Shown here one piece after another: positions 34,801-46,595 of a stretch of 64,000 nt of DNA. Location: contig PZJY01000010.1 of NCBI GenBank assembly GCA_031472005.1, positions 930,001 to 994,000 of the forward strand, written 5' to 3'. The position numbers and the translations under genes are program-made. The stretch comes from Tetracladium setigerum. Taxonomy: Eukaryota > Ascomycota > Leotiomycetes > Helotiales. The notes below the pieces were generated by a model. That model was not told where the DNA came from, did not search any database, and saw nothing but the letters and a program-made list of their open reading frames with translations. Each line of letters begins with the position of its first letter. Position 1 is the stretch's first letter.

Positions 34801-35975
34801 AATCATGCCGGCATCGTACGAACAGCTTCTGGAGCCATGAGACGTAAGCAAGAATGGGATGTGATGGATGGGAATGGAGAAGGCCATACTGTATGGAGTA
34901 TGAAAAAGGACGAGAGTGGGGAGAGAGAGGGGGAGAAGAGCGAGCAGGTGATGAGAGAATTCAAAGTCAAAGGAGCGGTGACGGGGTGGGTGATAGAGTA
35001 CACAGTAGTACTGTGATAAACAGGAAGGAGTTGCGTTCCTTGTAAGTGGAGATTATGTAAAGTATTTTCTATCATATTACAGTATTTCGCGCCCGTTAAA
35101 TAATGTACGACAAGACTTGATGCCGCTCAGGCCTAAACACATGTCGTAGCGGTCGTACAGATACAGTAAAGATCCAGCTACATCATCTTTTGTTTTGAAG
35201 GACATAACTCGGATTTTGTTCTTTGGTCTCCAGATATTATTTGATCTGTAAGGTACGTACGTACTACTGTACTGTACCATAGTAGTACTGCTTGTTTCCA
35301 CAAGCCGTCAACTGGTCCAAACACCCCAAGCTTAAGACATGTTTCTTGTGATTTCCCAACACATACAACAACAAGGCCTACACTTTCCAAACATCAGCCA
35401 CCATCTTAGTATCCTTCAATGGGAGCGTTGTAAGGAAGTGCCGAGATCTCGGGTGCCCTAGTTTCTGTTTTGGCAATCGTCTTTTCTACTGCGAGAGCGA
35501 GGTTACACTCCTCACAGCGTAAGTACCGCAAGTAGTGAGGTACTACTTCACTTCATATGACGAGAAGAGGAGGAGCAGGAAGCCTGAGTTGCCGAATGCC
35601 TGTAGGCGGCTAATAAGCAGCAGCTTACTCCGTACACTTCTACTGTATGTTGATGGGCTAAATATAGAAGCCTTCCTTGCGGGCAAGGTGGTGGTGAGTG
35701 GGAAAGCTTATCAGTACAGCACTGTACTTCCTCTCAGCACCTGGCGACAGAGAACTGAGAGTACGTCCTCCGTACCTATGTTGTTGCGCTTCCAATAAAG
35801 GTCTTGGGTGACAAGTGCTCGGGATCAGCATTGACTCGCACCAGATCCAAGGCTACAAACAGAGTTGGAAACACAAGATGGCCCTTGCGAATGTGTCAAC
35901 ACGTGGGTGGAAGTAGAATGACTCCAGAAAGACTAGGGAAGGCCACAGTACTTCGCAACGAGGACTGAAAATAGT

Positions 35976-36011
35976 CACACACACACACACACACACCCAC
36001 ACACACCCACA
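35976..36011. repeat. CA dinucleotide microsatellite
   Basis: A run of CA units, partly interrupted by CCCA units. Confidence 0.9.
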
Positions 36012-37237
36012 CTGGTGTGCAGCACCGCATCTCGCATGCACTTTTCGGCGGACCACAAAATGATTGGTGGCGACCAGCTTCCCGCCAACTCCTCCTCCAG
36101 CATCCTTGCTGCCACGAGAAGATCTTGTTAGTGCAAAACGTGGGCTGCACGCGACTAGCCGATGAAGCCAAAGCTGTTACACCAACAAACTCGCACAGCA
36201 GCAAACAGCACAGCAGCAGGAGCACACCCCTCACGCTCCTTTTCATGCCTTGAAGCTATGGCGGCGGTGGAAGTGCGGAGCGAAGAGCGAAGAGCGGTGG
36301 AGCTGCAGGAGTAGGACAAGATATACTTTCGAGAACTGTACTGATTGTCAACAACAAACATCATGCTCGATGATCACACCGTACCTCCGTACCACCACCC
36401 CTATCTACAGATCGACAACGTGCCCTGCCACTGCCACTGCCAGGCCAGGGTAGATGCCCAGTGTGCCCAAGGCAGGCCGTACTCCGTAGATTATTGCGTA
36501 AAAGTCATGACAAGAACAACATCAGGCCAGAAGCGCAGGTCAGTCGAAACAAAATGCCCACCGTATTGCATTTTTCCAAAACACCACGCTACGGCAGCCC
36601 TTCTCCGTCCGGGCCCAAGCATCACAGTAGTTAGTGGTGGATCGACAACGACATGTTTTTCAATCGGCGGCATCTCACAGATCGTCAAGGAAAGAATGTC
36701 TCACACCCGCCGTCTTCAGCAACACATTACATTATCATTTGGCCATTATCATTATTTCAGCCTTTGTGACGTCGTCTCGTACGATGGATTATATGCCAGT
36801 TATTCATTTTTGCACTTGCTGGAGAATATGCTGCTTCCCAACAACCTGGCAATTCATGGGATACGTGCAACTCCCGTGTCTTTGTTTACTCCTCATCGGG
36901 CCAAGCGAGCCATGCTAAAATCCCTTCTCCCTTCGACCTCCCTCCACACATTATTCAATCTCCCCCTGTTCTTGCCGCCTGGGATTAAATACTTCGCCGT
37001 ACCGTACACCCCCTCGTGCTAGGCCTAGTGCGGCCAGATGTAATTAATATAATGTGATATTATTTTATTTTACGGAGTACTCAGTGCATCAAATCATTAT
37101 TTGCACCCCGTTAGCCTCTCAATCTTTTTTTTCCTTCTATTCCCTGTCCTCTGCTGGCTGGGGTGCTGGAAGAGGGGGGAGCGACGAGGATCGCTCTCTA
37201 TTTACTCCAAATAACCCAAATCGCACATCGCACGTCG

Positions 37238-37280
37238 CCCATCCCATCCCATCCCATCACATCCCATCCCATCCCATCCC
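37238..37280 (-). repeat. ATCCC pentanucleotide array (G-quadruplex capable on minus strand)
   Basis: About eight CCCAT units, interrupted once by CACAT, about 215 bases before the FlbA-type start codon. The minus strand has eight GGG tracts with two-base loops. Confidence 0.85.
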
Positions 37281-37494
37281 AATGATCCCATCATCCCTAC
37301 TCGTCTCGTAACCTGGCCCTAACCTAAACTCCCACTACTCCCCTCCCCATCCCTCCCCCTACTCATACTTCCGTTTACTACTGGGGACTACTGGTCGACT
37401 CGACTGGATCTAAGTAAATCCCTAATACTCCACCTCCCACCCCGTCGATGTCTCGACTTCCCGACTTCCCTACTACTACTACGACTACGCACGC

Positions 37495-39914
37495 ATGGCG
37501 CTGTCACCCCAAAAGTCCTCCTTGCACTCTTCTTCTCCAAGCCTCCATCATCTAAGTACTCTTACTACTCCTGCCCACCACCTAAAAACCTCTGCCGTCT
37601 TTCTTGAGCCTCATTCTCATTCTTCTTCTCCTTCCTCTTCTCCTCCTCCTCCTCCTCCTCCTTCTATTTGCATTCCAGTGCTCGCCTCCTCTGCCGTCGC
37701 TTCGTCTACGAACCGATCCACGCCGTCTTGCTCTTTAGACACCACTCTCTCTGCCTCCTCCTCCCCCTCTGCTGCTGCCTCTGCACCCCCTTACCTCCTA
37801 CCCGAAGCTATACCTCCAACACCAACGCTTTGAACCGCCAATCCACCATCTCCAACACGTCCCAGAGGCGAACGAGCAGTCTGCTTCACCTATCCTCCCT
37901 ACGAGACAAGACGAACAACGTTTTTGCTAGTCTTGCCGAGCCCTCAATTATTCGCAACCGATCTTCGTATGGGAGCTTGAGACGATCCTCTCATTCCCAG
38001 AACAGCTCTCCTACATTGGCCTCCACCAACAAATTCCGTAGCCAGGCCGGAGGATATTTTGAGAGCAGCGACGAGTCCAGGACGGCCTCGTTTTCCTCGA
38101 ACTCTAGGCCCGAGATAGGCAACCCCCAGCGTTCCAACGACAGTCATTACTAGTCGAGACGAACCCTCCCTCACAAGCATACTCCGACACGTCTTCGGAC
38201 ACACCACCACCAGTCTCGTACAACCCAAAGGGAAACACCAGCAAGATGCATCAGACTTCGTCGCGCCTATTGCGCATGACCAACGATGAGAGGCCCTTCA
38301 CCAGGGTGAGCACCCCCGGCGCAGGACAGTCATGGATACCATTGATGCTAATTCACAACAGGACTTCAAGGATTTGTTTGCTACGCTCGTGGTTAGTCTG
38401 CCGCTTGCACCCCACCGTGTACGTTTGACTCGCATCGAGCATTCCTTTGCCTCGGAAGAGGCAATCAACAATTTGGGATCGCTGAAGTTCTCCCAATCCA
38501 ACCGCATGCCAGATCCCAAAGACCCCTCCAGAATCGTTACAACGACGACCACTACAACCTTTTCTATGGCTCGGGAGATGGCGAGATCGGTGTGCCAGCG
38601 TTTTCTAGACGCCCGCTTCATCGAGTCTGCGGATGGAAAGCAAGGAAAGGAATTCACAATGAAGGGTTCCATATGGCAGCTTACTCCCAAGGGCATACAT
38701 GTGTTGGAGAGATTTTGTTCGAGAAATGGCATTCAGCAGAAGCATGTCACAGATTTGGTCAATTCTCCCAGAAACACGATGCAGCTCGTCATTTTGGAGC
38801 GAGACTCCGCAACGGATAAATTATCTGATGATAGAAGCACGATGGAGGTCATCTTCCGTAGATTCATCGGTACCAATGGACCCAATGTAAAGACCAGTAC
38901 AAATTCTGCTGACTCCGACTCCCTCAGCGAGTACAAGGACGGAATTGCAGGTGTGAGAATGGCCAACGAGCGCAAGGTTGGCCAACCACCAAGGACCGTT
39001 TACCAAACTTTCACAGGAAAATCCGCTACAGATTGGTTGATGGATTGCTGCACCACGGTCGATCGAAGGGAGACTGTCGAAATTGCAACCTTGTTTGTGG
39101 AGCATGAGTTGATTTGGTGTGTCCAAAGTGACCGCTCTTACCTCGCCCAATTTGGCCAGGACAAGGACAAGGAACCTCGATTCCAACCAACAAAACATGC
39201 AATCTATCAAATGACAAAGAAGGGTCAGGATGTAGTCAACATGCTTTCACGGGAGCGAGTCTCAGAGAGTGATAATTCTGGCGGGATTTCCCAAAGAGCT
39301 GGTGTTTCTCGTGATTCCAATACTCAAAAATTGGACAAGATCCTGAACGATGCTGCACTGCGCTTACTCTTCCGCGAGAATCTCAGAGACACCCATTGTG
39401 AAGAGAATTTGTCCTTTTATTTGGATGTTGACGAATTCCTCAGATCCTGCAAAGACGCGATCAGAGCCAACTCCCCTTCGAGAGCCGGCAAACCAGCCAC
39501 TCAAAATCTTGACTCCGTCAAAGAGACCATGGCTTCTGCTTATGGCATTTACAATGCTTTCCTAGCCCCTGGCTCACCTTGCGAGCTAAATATTGACCAT
39601 CTTCTCCGCAACCAACTTGCCACGCGCATGACCAAAGCTGTTGGACAGGATGCCGCCATGATTGAAAGTTTGAAGGAAGTCACCAAGCTTTTCGAGGAAG
39701 CTCAAATATCTGTGTTCAAGTTGATGGCCAGTGTAAGTTGTAGACCTAGCATAAAAATGATCAAAACTAATGAAATTCTCAGGACTCCGTGCCAAAATTC
39801 ATGAAGAGCGCAAAACATGAACAAACTCTCAAGAACTATGACTTTGACTCCATCACACCCCGGTTCAACGGTGTCAGCATTCCTGAGCGTAGTATGAGCA
39901 GGTCAAATCGATGA
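37495..39914 (+). CDS. flbA: FlbA/Sst2-type regulator of G-protein signalling (DEP plus RGS), N-terminal frame broken
   Basis: FlbA speeds GTP hydrolysis on a G-alpha subunit and so lets conidiation proceed in Aspergillus; Sst2 does the same for pheromone signalling in yeast. Introns lie at 38306-38361 and 39733-39782. After MHQTSSRLLRMTNDERPFTR come a first DEP-like segment (EEAINNLGSLKFSQSNRMPD, TTTTFSMAREMARSVCQRF), a second (TFTGKSATDWLMDCC) and the RGS box (LDKILNDAALRLLFRENLRD, ENLSFYLDVDEFL, PCELNIDHLLRNQLATRM). The Ser/Pro-rich N-terminus needs one extra base twice: near CCC 37801-37803, before SYTSNTNALNRQSTI, and between about 38110 and 38152, before SQAYSDTSSDTPPP. The ATG at 37495 is my choice; the start is less certain than the rest. 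Confidence 0.88.
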
Positions 39915-42505
39915 GCCTAGGATATCCGTTCCCTGATTTCTTTTTTTGGACGGCCGCTTCTTCTCCAACACCAAACCAAACCCACACACCTTCACAACTT
40001 CACGCTTGACTTACGAAACGCGCTTCATGATACCCGTTTCTGGAACCATCTTCCTCGAACAACGAATCTTGCATATCCTTCAAGGCGCGCTCTTTCATTT
40101 GGCGATAATTTGCATTAGAGTCCAGCGGGTGGTTAAATGGACATCACTTCGCAAGCAAAATGTGGGCAATACTTCTTCTCGCGCCGAGTAACCTTAGGTC
40201 TTTCAACAAATGTTCTCCCTGTTTGAACGGTGGGCGAAAATTTTAAGCAGGCGGGCTTCTTTTTTTTGGTCGCAGACACTTCAGTTCTTGGGCGGTTTGT
40301 TCGTCTTTTCTTCTTTTTATTGTGTTTTGTTGACGCATGCATTTTCCTGGTGTTAAAAGGGTTCCCTCAAATCTTGGGGGTTATTATAGACGGACGGGTA
40401 TGGTAGCATTAGAGAGGACAGAGAGCTCATTGCCCTCGGTGGGTGGCGGTCGGTGGTGGGAGGACTTAATGGATGGGCTTGGCTTGTTTGCTTTGTTTTT
40501 TTTGACAAGCACACAACCAACGGCGTATAAAGTAGTCATGAAACGGAAAGGAAAGCTTTAGCATCTCGATAATGTTTTTGGGTAGTGGTGCCGAGGGGTC
40601 TGGCATGGCATTGAGAGAGAAAGAGAGAGCTTGGCGGTGGAATTTCAAGAACTGTCAAAAAAGCTACAATTGCTCTGTGTATGTGTGTGTATGTGTATGT
40701 GTGGACCTGTGTTGTAGTCAATGACAAAACAGATTGCACATTCTTTCTGATGTCGCGTCGTACTCGTATTACCACAGCCTTTCTTTAGTTTTTGAATTTG
40801 TGTTTTTGTTTGCCAAGGTGGCTGCTGCTGGTGGAATGAAGTCTCAATTCCCGAATCTTGACAATCATGGGCAAAGGGGCAAGAGAGGAAGCAAACATGC
40901 CTACACTACTCGGGTACCTCACTTCATTATTCAAAATCAACCCACTTCTTCTCCTTTTTTGGGGGGCTCTTCCGAGCGTTGCGAGGGTTGTCCACAGTTC
41001 AAAGTTCAGAAACTCAAGAGCTCCCTCCCCCTCTTCCCGCCCCACATACATACATAGTGGACAACCATCAAAGACGCGAGTAAGGACGATGTGATCAACG
41101 ATTCAGACTCAAGGCAACTACTGCGCATGTTTATAAGGTTGAATAAGTGTGGATTCCATGGCTGAAATAGATTATTAGCCTTTTTTAATTTTTAATTTAG
41201 GTACCCTTCGTATACTAGTATCGTATACCGGATAGAGGGGAGTGTGTGTGTGTGTGCGCGCATGAGATTAGTTGATGGGCTTATGGGTTGAGGTCGTGTA
41301 CTCACTCACTCACTCATTCACTTACTCGCTCTCCGGGGAAGATGTAATATCAGGCGTGTGTACAGTAGGTGGAGGAGGTGGAGGAGATGTAGGAGGTGAA
41401 TTATCATTCTACTTTTCTTTAATCCACCACACTTTTCGATTGTTTGCATTGGGTCAGTCATATCTCCTCCCATACCTACCTACCTACCTTAGGTACCTAT
41501 TGTTTCCATTGATTAGCAAAAACAACTCTATCTAACGAAGAAAAAGATAGGAAGTCCCAAGGAAGAGATCTAGACGGTACTGTCCTGTGCATATATAATA
41601 TGAACTAACATAATTCGCAGCTTTATTTCCCCGTCTGTTCTCTAATCTTTTCGCTCTCGCTTTCGCACAGCAGTAGTACAGTACAGTAAAGTATGGTAAC
41701 TTGTTACATACGCACATGCATTTTCACGACTACCTAGGTATAAGTATAACAACAGTATCACAAACATGCTATTAGATTTCTATGTTCACTGCAAATTTTG
41801 AACATCTCGATTTTTTTCTTCTTAAATTCATGTATGAAAATATGTTTTTGCTTTTGCTTTTTTGCTTTTGGACGAAATTGGAACAATTTTGGAAAGTTGG
41901 AGATTTTGATCAACCTAAATAACTGACATCGATATTGTGCTGAATTGATGAATTGATAGAGGTGAGGGAATAGAGTGAGAATCGATCAGCTTCTAGATCT
42001 GGGAGAGGTAGAGAGAGAGAGAGAGAGAGAGAGAGCTTGATGGGATTTTCAGCGTATACTGTTTTCTCTCTTTGTGGATGTGGAGGATGAGGATAAATGT
42101 GTACACGAGAGTTGTGTTAATTTGATACCCTATTACTTACACTTATAGAGAGAGAGTGTGTGTGAGTATGTGAGAGAGAGGAATGTAATAGTGCTCGATC
42201 ATACCTTCAGTCGTAGACACAGTACTTTTCCCTGGGAAGTAGGGAAACAAACAGATCCTAAGCGAAGGGCAGTGAACGAAAAAATGAGGATATGCTGCAT
42301 ATACCGGAAAGCTCAATCAATGATTAATGATTAATGCTTCAAGTTTCAGTTTGGATATCATTTTTTAGAATCTTACTTCCCCTTACAAATCAACCGTCCG
42401 TCCCTTCCCTCCCTAGACGCCATCCAGTGCATATCGCTAAAGTCTTTTCTCATATTTAAATAATACAACAGCCATCAAACTAAAACTCCCACTTGAATTC
42501 TGGAC
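39915..42505. other. Gene-poor region between convergent FlbA-type and CDC73 genes
   Basis: About 2.6 kb with no recognised gene. It contains T-rich tracts, a GA microsatellite, TG tracts and a TACTGTAC-like cluster near 41670-41692. Confidence 0.55.
42011..42035. repeat. GA dinucleotide microsatellite
   Basis: About twelve GA units. Shorter GA runs recur at about 42148-42180. Confidence 0.9.
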
Positions 42506-43829
42506 CTAAATCGCAGGCCCAGAATCCTTCCGCCATCCCTTGCTTCTCATATTCTCCTCCACCGCTTTCCAAATATTCTCCACCACCTCTCGATCCCTCC
42601 ACCTCGCCGGTCCAGGGCCAGGGATATACTTATCAAGTTGCGTGCTCAACACGCCTCTCCCCCAACCTCGCACAGTCTCTGGTTGCTGATCACCCCTCCA
42701 ACCCACAAACACACCCAAGGTGTGTCGGAAGAGCTCAACAGGCTGTTGCCATTTGTAGCTTTTGAATTGCCAGACTTGGCCCGTGGTGAAGACGGCAACG
42801 ACGCGAGACCAATATTCAGGCTTGAATTGTTCGGGCGTGTCGACGAGGATGAAGCGGATGGGGCGGTTGGGGTCGATGGATGGGAGGAGACGGGTGATGT
42901 GTAGGATGGAGGCTGAGGAGCTGGACGTAGATGATGCAGAGTCGGCGGGGACGTACTGGCCGTTTTCGAGGAAGGATTTGATGTTTGACATGCGGAGGAG
43001 CGAGGAAGCGGAAGGGGAGAGGAGGATGATTGGGTCAGGGCGCTTGTTGGGAGGAGCTTTGGGATTGTGTGGGAGAGTGGTGCTTCCTGCAGGGTTTGCT
43101 GATGATGCTTGAGCTTTGCGAGCATTGAATGGAGCAGCGAGTTTGCGAACGTGGGAGAAATCCTGTATTTAATTTTGTCAGTTTGCGAGCTTGTTAGAAA
43201 TGTAATCGAAAAAAACTAACCGTTGGCTTGATACCCCTCAACACGCTATTTCTATCACCCATCTTTCTCTCCCCATTATAGATTTCCGCCAACCTCGGAT
43301 TGACAGTCCCTGCTTGTCCAGGAGCACCACTCGCAACCGGCGCAACACCTCCCTGAGCTCCAGCAGCAACGCGAGCCGAAGCAGTAGCATTCGCAACCTC
43401 CGAAGCCAAAGGCTTGATAAAATCCGAATCCTCAGAACCTGACTCCAGCCACGTAATCAGATCCAGTCTCTCCACGAAAGGAAGACTCTGTATTGCGCCC
43501 CCAGCTCCTCCAGCTGCTGAGAGTTCGCCGTTCAAGGCGGTTGCAGCATTATTGTAGTCGGGGATGGCTAACTCGCGCTTCAGCCACGCAAAGTAGATGC
43601 TTCGAAGATCGACTTGTCTGTCCGAAGAGACGAATCGCGTGGGAGCTGTCAGGGGAATTGCAATGCGTGGGGAGGAGAATTGAAGGAAGGTCGCCGTTGC
43701 TAAGCTGAGGTCAACATCTGAGGATTGAGTTGCATCTGCGGTTCGGGTAGGTATGCAGGGGCTCTCTGTGGCTATGGATTGGCGCAGAAGTAAGAGAGCA
43801 TCGTGTTGGGCTGGGTCGTAGTCTGCCAT
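42506..43829 (-). CDS. CDC73: Paf1 complex subunit Cdc73 (parafibromin homologue)
   Basis: Cdc73 belongs to the Paf1 complex, which travels with RNA polymerase II and supports H2B ubiquitylation and H3 methylation. Two exons, 43829-43221 and 43162-42506, give 421 residues. The N-terminus has DALLLLRQSIATESPCIPT and LPFVERLDLITWLESGSEDS. The C-terminal Ras-like domain shows RFILVDTPEQFKPEYWSRVV and VWQFKSYKWQQPVELFRHTL, ending near ENMRSKGWRKD. The start at MADYDPAQHD matches the family. No frame break was seen. Confidence 0.93.
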
Positions 43830-44257
43830 CTTTTTCAAATTGTGATATGGAAGATACTGGTGATGGGGGTTGTCGCGATGCCTTGTCGACTTTGTTGCCC
43901 TTGAGCTCAAGGGACATAAAATGGCCGAGCCTCCGGAGGCACGTTATTCCGAGCCGAAGCCCACCTAATGTGTCTCTTCTTGCGTGAATATAAAAAGATG
44001 TTCTTATTGAATTTCTTGCGTACTATATCGCTTTATTTTCATATTTCTGATGAATATTGCTAGCTATTACAGAAAGTCTAGCTATTTAGGCAGTATACGG
44101 CTCGATCATGGGTTTGAGTTAATAGGTTTGTTCAACAACCTTGGAATACTCTCAGCTTGCAGGGAAAAGTATGTATGATCTTTGAACAGTCTACAATAAG
44201 CTATACTCAGCAGAGTTCAAGCCCTTCGCGTTCCTTATTCTTATAAGGAACACCTTT
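43830..44257. other. CDC73 promoter side and 3' flank of the next gene
   Basis: No coding signal. Both flanking genes are on the minus strand. Confidence 0.5.
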
Positions 44258-45980
44258 CTATCGGCCGTGGTAGACACACACTCTACTGCCTTTACCAATA
44301 TATTTTGGATTCTTGGGACACAATGGACTGTTAGGTAGATGTTCTGGAAGGTTGAATTCAAGAGGAGGAAGTGGCGGCGGGCCAGTGTTGACTTTGACAG
44401 TTTCTTTTGATTCTTTGTTGAGCTTAGACAAAGGCTTATCAGTCAATTTTCCAGGGGGAAGAGGGTGTCTGGGATTAGTCTTCCACCATTCTTGATATGT
44501 CGACGTTGGTGTGCCCTTAGCTGATTGGTCCTTTGGAGATCTCGAGTTGATGCTCGGTAATGTTTTTGGGAAATGACTGGTGGCTGGAGACTTAGGCTCT
44601 GATCCTGGAGAATTTACTTCAAAGAAGAAACCACGAGGCATGATGTTGGATGGCTCTGGTGACATAAGGGGCGTGCTAATTCGCGTTGCTTCCTAAGATT
44701 ACCACTCAAAAGAATGCGAAATTGAGGATCTAACAAGGACTTACTGAAGGAAGGAAATTTGGTGCATCTGGGTCCACGTCTGAAATGTTGACTATAGAGC
44801 TCAGTCAGCAATCTACGTCTCCGTAAAGTGCCTCGTTCTTACTCTTTGGGTACAGCTGTCCATCGTTTCCCTTGTACACACTGGTAGTGTCTGGGGTAGC
44901 CAAAGGCGTTTTGCCTTGTAAGAGCCTGTGTACCGAGCTTGTGACAGAGAATGAAGAGTCAAATGACCCCCTTCGATGCCATGGTGCGAGACCAAAGCGG
45001 CGAGATCTAGGCCCCGGCGAATTTAGAGTCATTGGACTTGCAGCTTCATGATGTCCTCTCATTCTCTCATTGCGTTCTCTCCGTGAATGTTCGAGACAAT
45101 TGCTAGCACCTTCCAGCACCATCGTTGTTTGAGATGCCATACCCGGAACTTTTGGAAAAGGACTGCCTTCATCAATAAACTAGTCTTGTTAGCTCATTTA
45201 TGCTGCAAAGCACAGGATATATACCATCTTGCGTCTTGGGACAAATCGCCCTTCCACGTTCCTTTTGGTCTTGCAATACAGACCTTCAGGCTCGCCAGCA
45301 GGAGATACGAAGTGCGGATATGTAGGGCTCATGAAACTGAAACCCATTCGAAGTTTCTCCAAACGAGATTCGGCGTCACTGCTCTTGGACATGCCTGAGG
45401 TACTGGATTCCGTCCTGTTTGTGGTGTCCATAGTGGAGATATCAAGCGATTCTTTGACATGGGCGGATAAAGCAGCAGGTGGTATATGAGGCGCGCTGCT
45501 ACTTCTTTTTCGACCAGGACTTCGATTATACCACTTTCTAGGCGACTGTCCCTTCCTTACACCAATGTCGACCTTTTCTCTTTCCGCCCAATATCCCTCT
45601 GGAAACCATACCCATTCCAGTCCCTCCCTGGCAGGGCGCGGGGGATCTGCTGGGTGCCGTGGAGGTGATTCGTACGAAATCCGACCGCTCACTTCGCTCC
45701 TACGCCTGCTATTCCAATCTGCATTACTGGGGTTCCTTTCTAGACGTGATGGCGTTGATTCCATTGAATTGGATCTGTCATCATGGTGCGTCTTGCTGTT
45801 CCGTGAGGACGAGAAATAGTGTTTTGATCGAGGTGTTGTCGGCTCTGGTGATGTGGTAGCGTCACCCTCGAATGGGTTTGATTTGCTTCTGCGATGTCGG
45901 CCATGGAGGAAATGCGAGGACGGTTTGTGGTCTGAATTTGCGAACTGTTGGGAGGCTCTCTCTGCCGCGGCCTGTATCAT
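44258..45980 (-). CDS. Ser/Pro/Arg-rich protein of unknown function
   Basis: Four exons can be joined. The first carries KPSSHFLHGRHRRSKSNPFE and REGLEWVWFPEGYWAERE. A second begins FIDEGSPFPKVPGMASQTTM after an intron with a GCTAAC branch site and an ACTAG acceptor. A short exon encodes VDPDAPNFLPS. The last runs from EATRISTPLMSPEPS to KNPKYIGKGSRVCVYHGR. The aromatic WVWFPEGYWAERE stretch and the basic GKGSRVCVYHGR tail are the only compact conserved-looking parts; the rest looks disordered, with many SP sites. I chose the ATG at 45980 (MIQAAAERASQQF). The frame is open further upstream to about 46025 without an ATG, so an upstream exon is possible. No function is assigned. Confidence 0.7.
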
Positions 45981-46595
45981 TATTGGAGAACACGTATCTG
46001 TCGAGATTGCCCGTGCTAATTCCAAAGGATGGGGTTGACAATAGGAGAATAAGATATATTTTTTATAGGTACGGAGTTGTATTTTGAAAAAGGCGAGGCA
46101 GCAAAAGGTTCAAACCAAAAAATCAACCCAAAAGTCATGGGATTTTTGTTTCCCATGTTAGAAGCAAGGGAAGAGCTAGTGGTATGCTTCCTGCCATCTT
46201 CAACAGCGTTTTCGACAAGGGAGGAGCGAATCAGTAACGGCGCGAAAGAAATAGTGCGATATTGTATCTCCAACAAGAATTCAAAGTAACATAGAGGGCG
46301 AAACTTTCCGCCAGACGAAGCTATATCGTCCAAAAAAAAAGAGGAATACGCCCCCCCCAAATTCAATTGAGCACGAGATTAACGACTGCAACAAACTCCA
46401 AAGGAACCAAGAGGCATCATGACAGCAAAATTGGAATTGCCTAAATTTCCCAAGCTAAACACGCCATTTGAATGCTCGCGATTCCCACTCCCCAGACGCA
46501 AACCAAAAATAAATAAAGGGTATCATATTCTCACAACCTCTCCATTTCCTGCTTTGCCACACATCAACAAATTCCAATATCCATTACAAGGAAGC
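45981..46595. other. Spacer between minus-strand genes
   Basis: Upstream flank of the unknown gene and 3' flank of the DUF7053 gene. No coding signal was recognised. Confidence 0.5.

Larger units (their letters stand above)
30212..37494. other. Long gene-poor region upstream of the FlbA-type gene
   Basis: About 7.3 kb without a recognisable protein. Open frames here are short, compositionally odd and lack family features. It contains many AGTACTGTAC-like palindromes (about 31060-31140, 31605, 32258, 34998-35015, 35255-35290, 35715-35728, 36336) and several microsatellites. Fungal developmental regulators often have long upstream regions and leaders, so part may be regulatory for the gene at 37495. 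That is an inference. Confidence 0.55.

Noticed and set aside
36345..37022. Open frame of about 225 codons on the plus strand in the long gene-poor region
   Set aside because: Composition is irregular, no domain is recognisable, and it overlaps palindromes and low-complexity DNA. Length alone is not enough.
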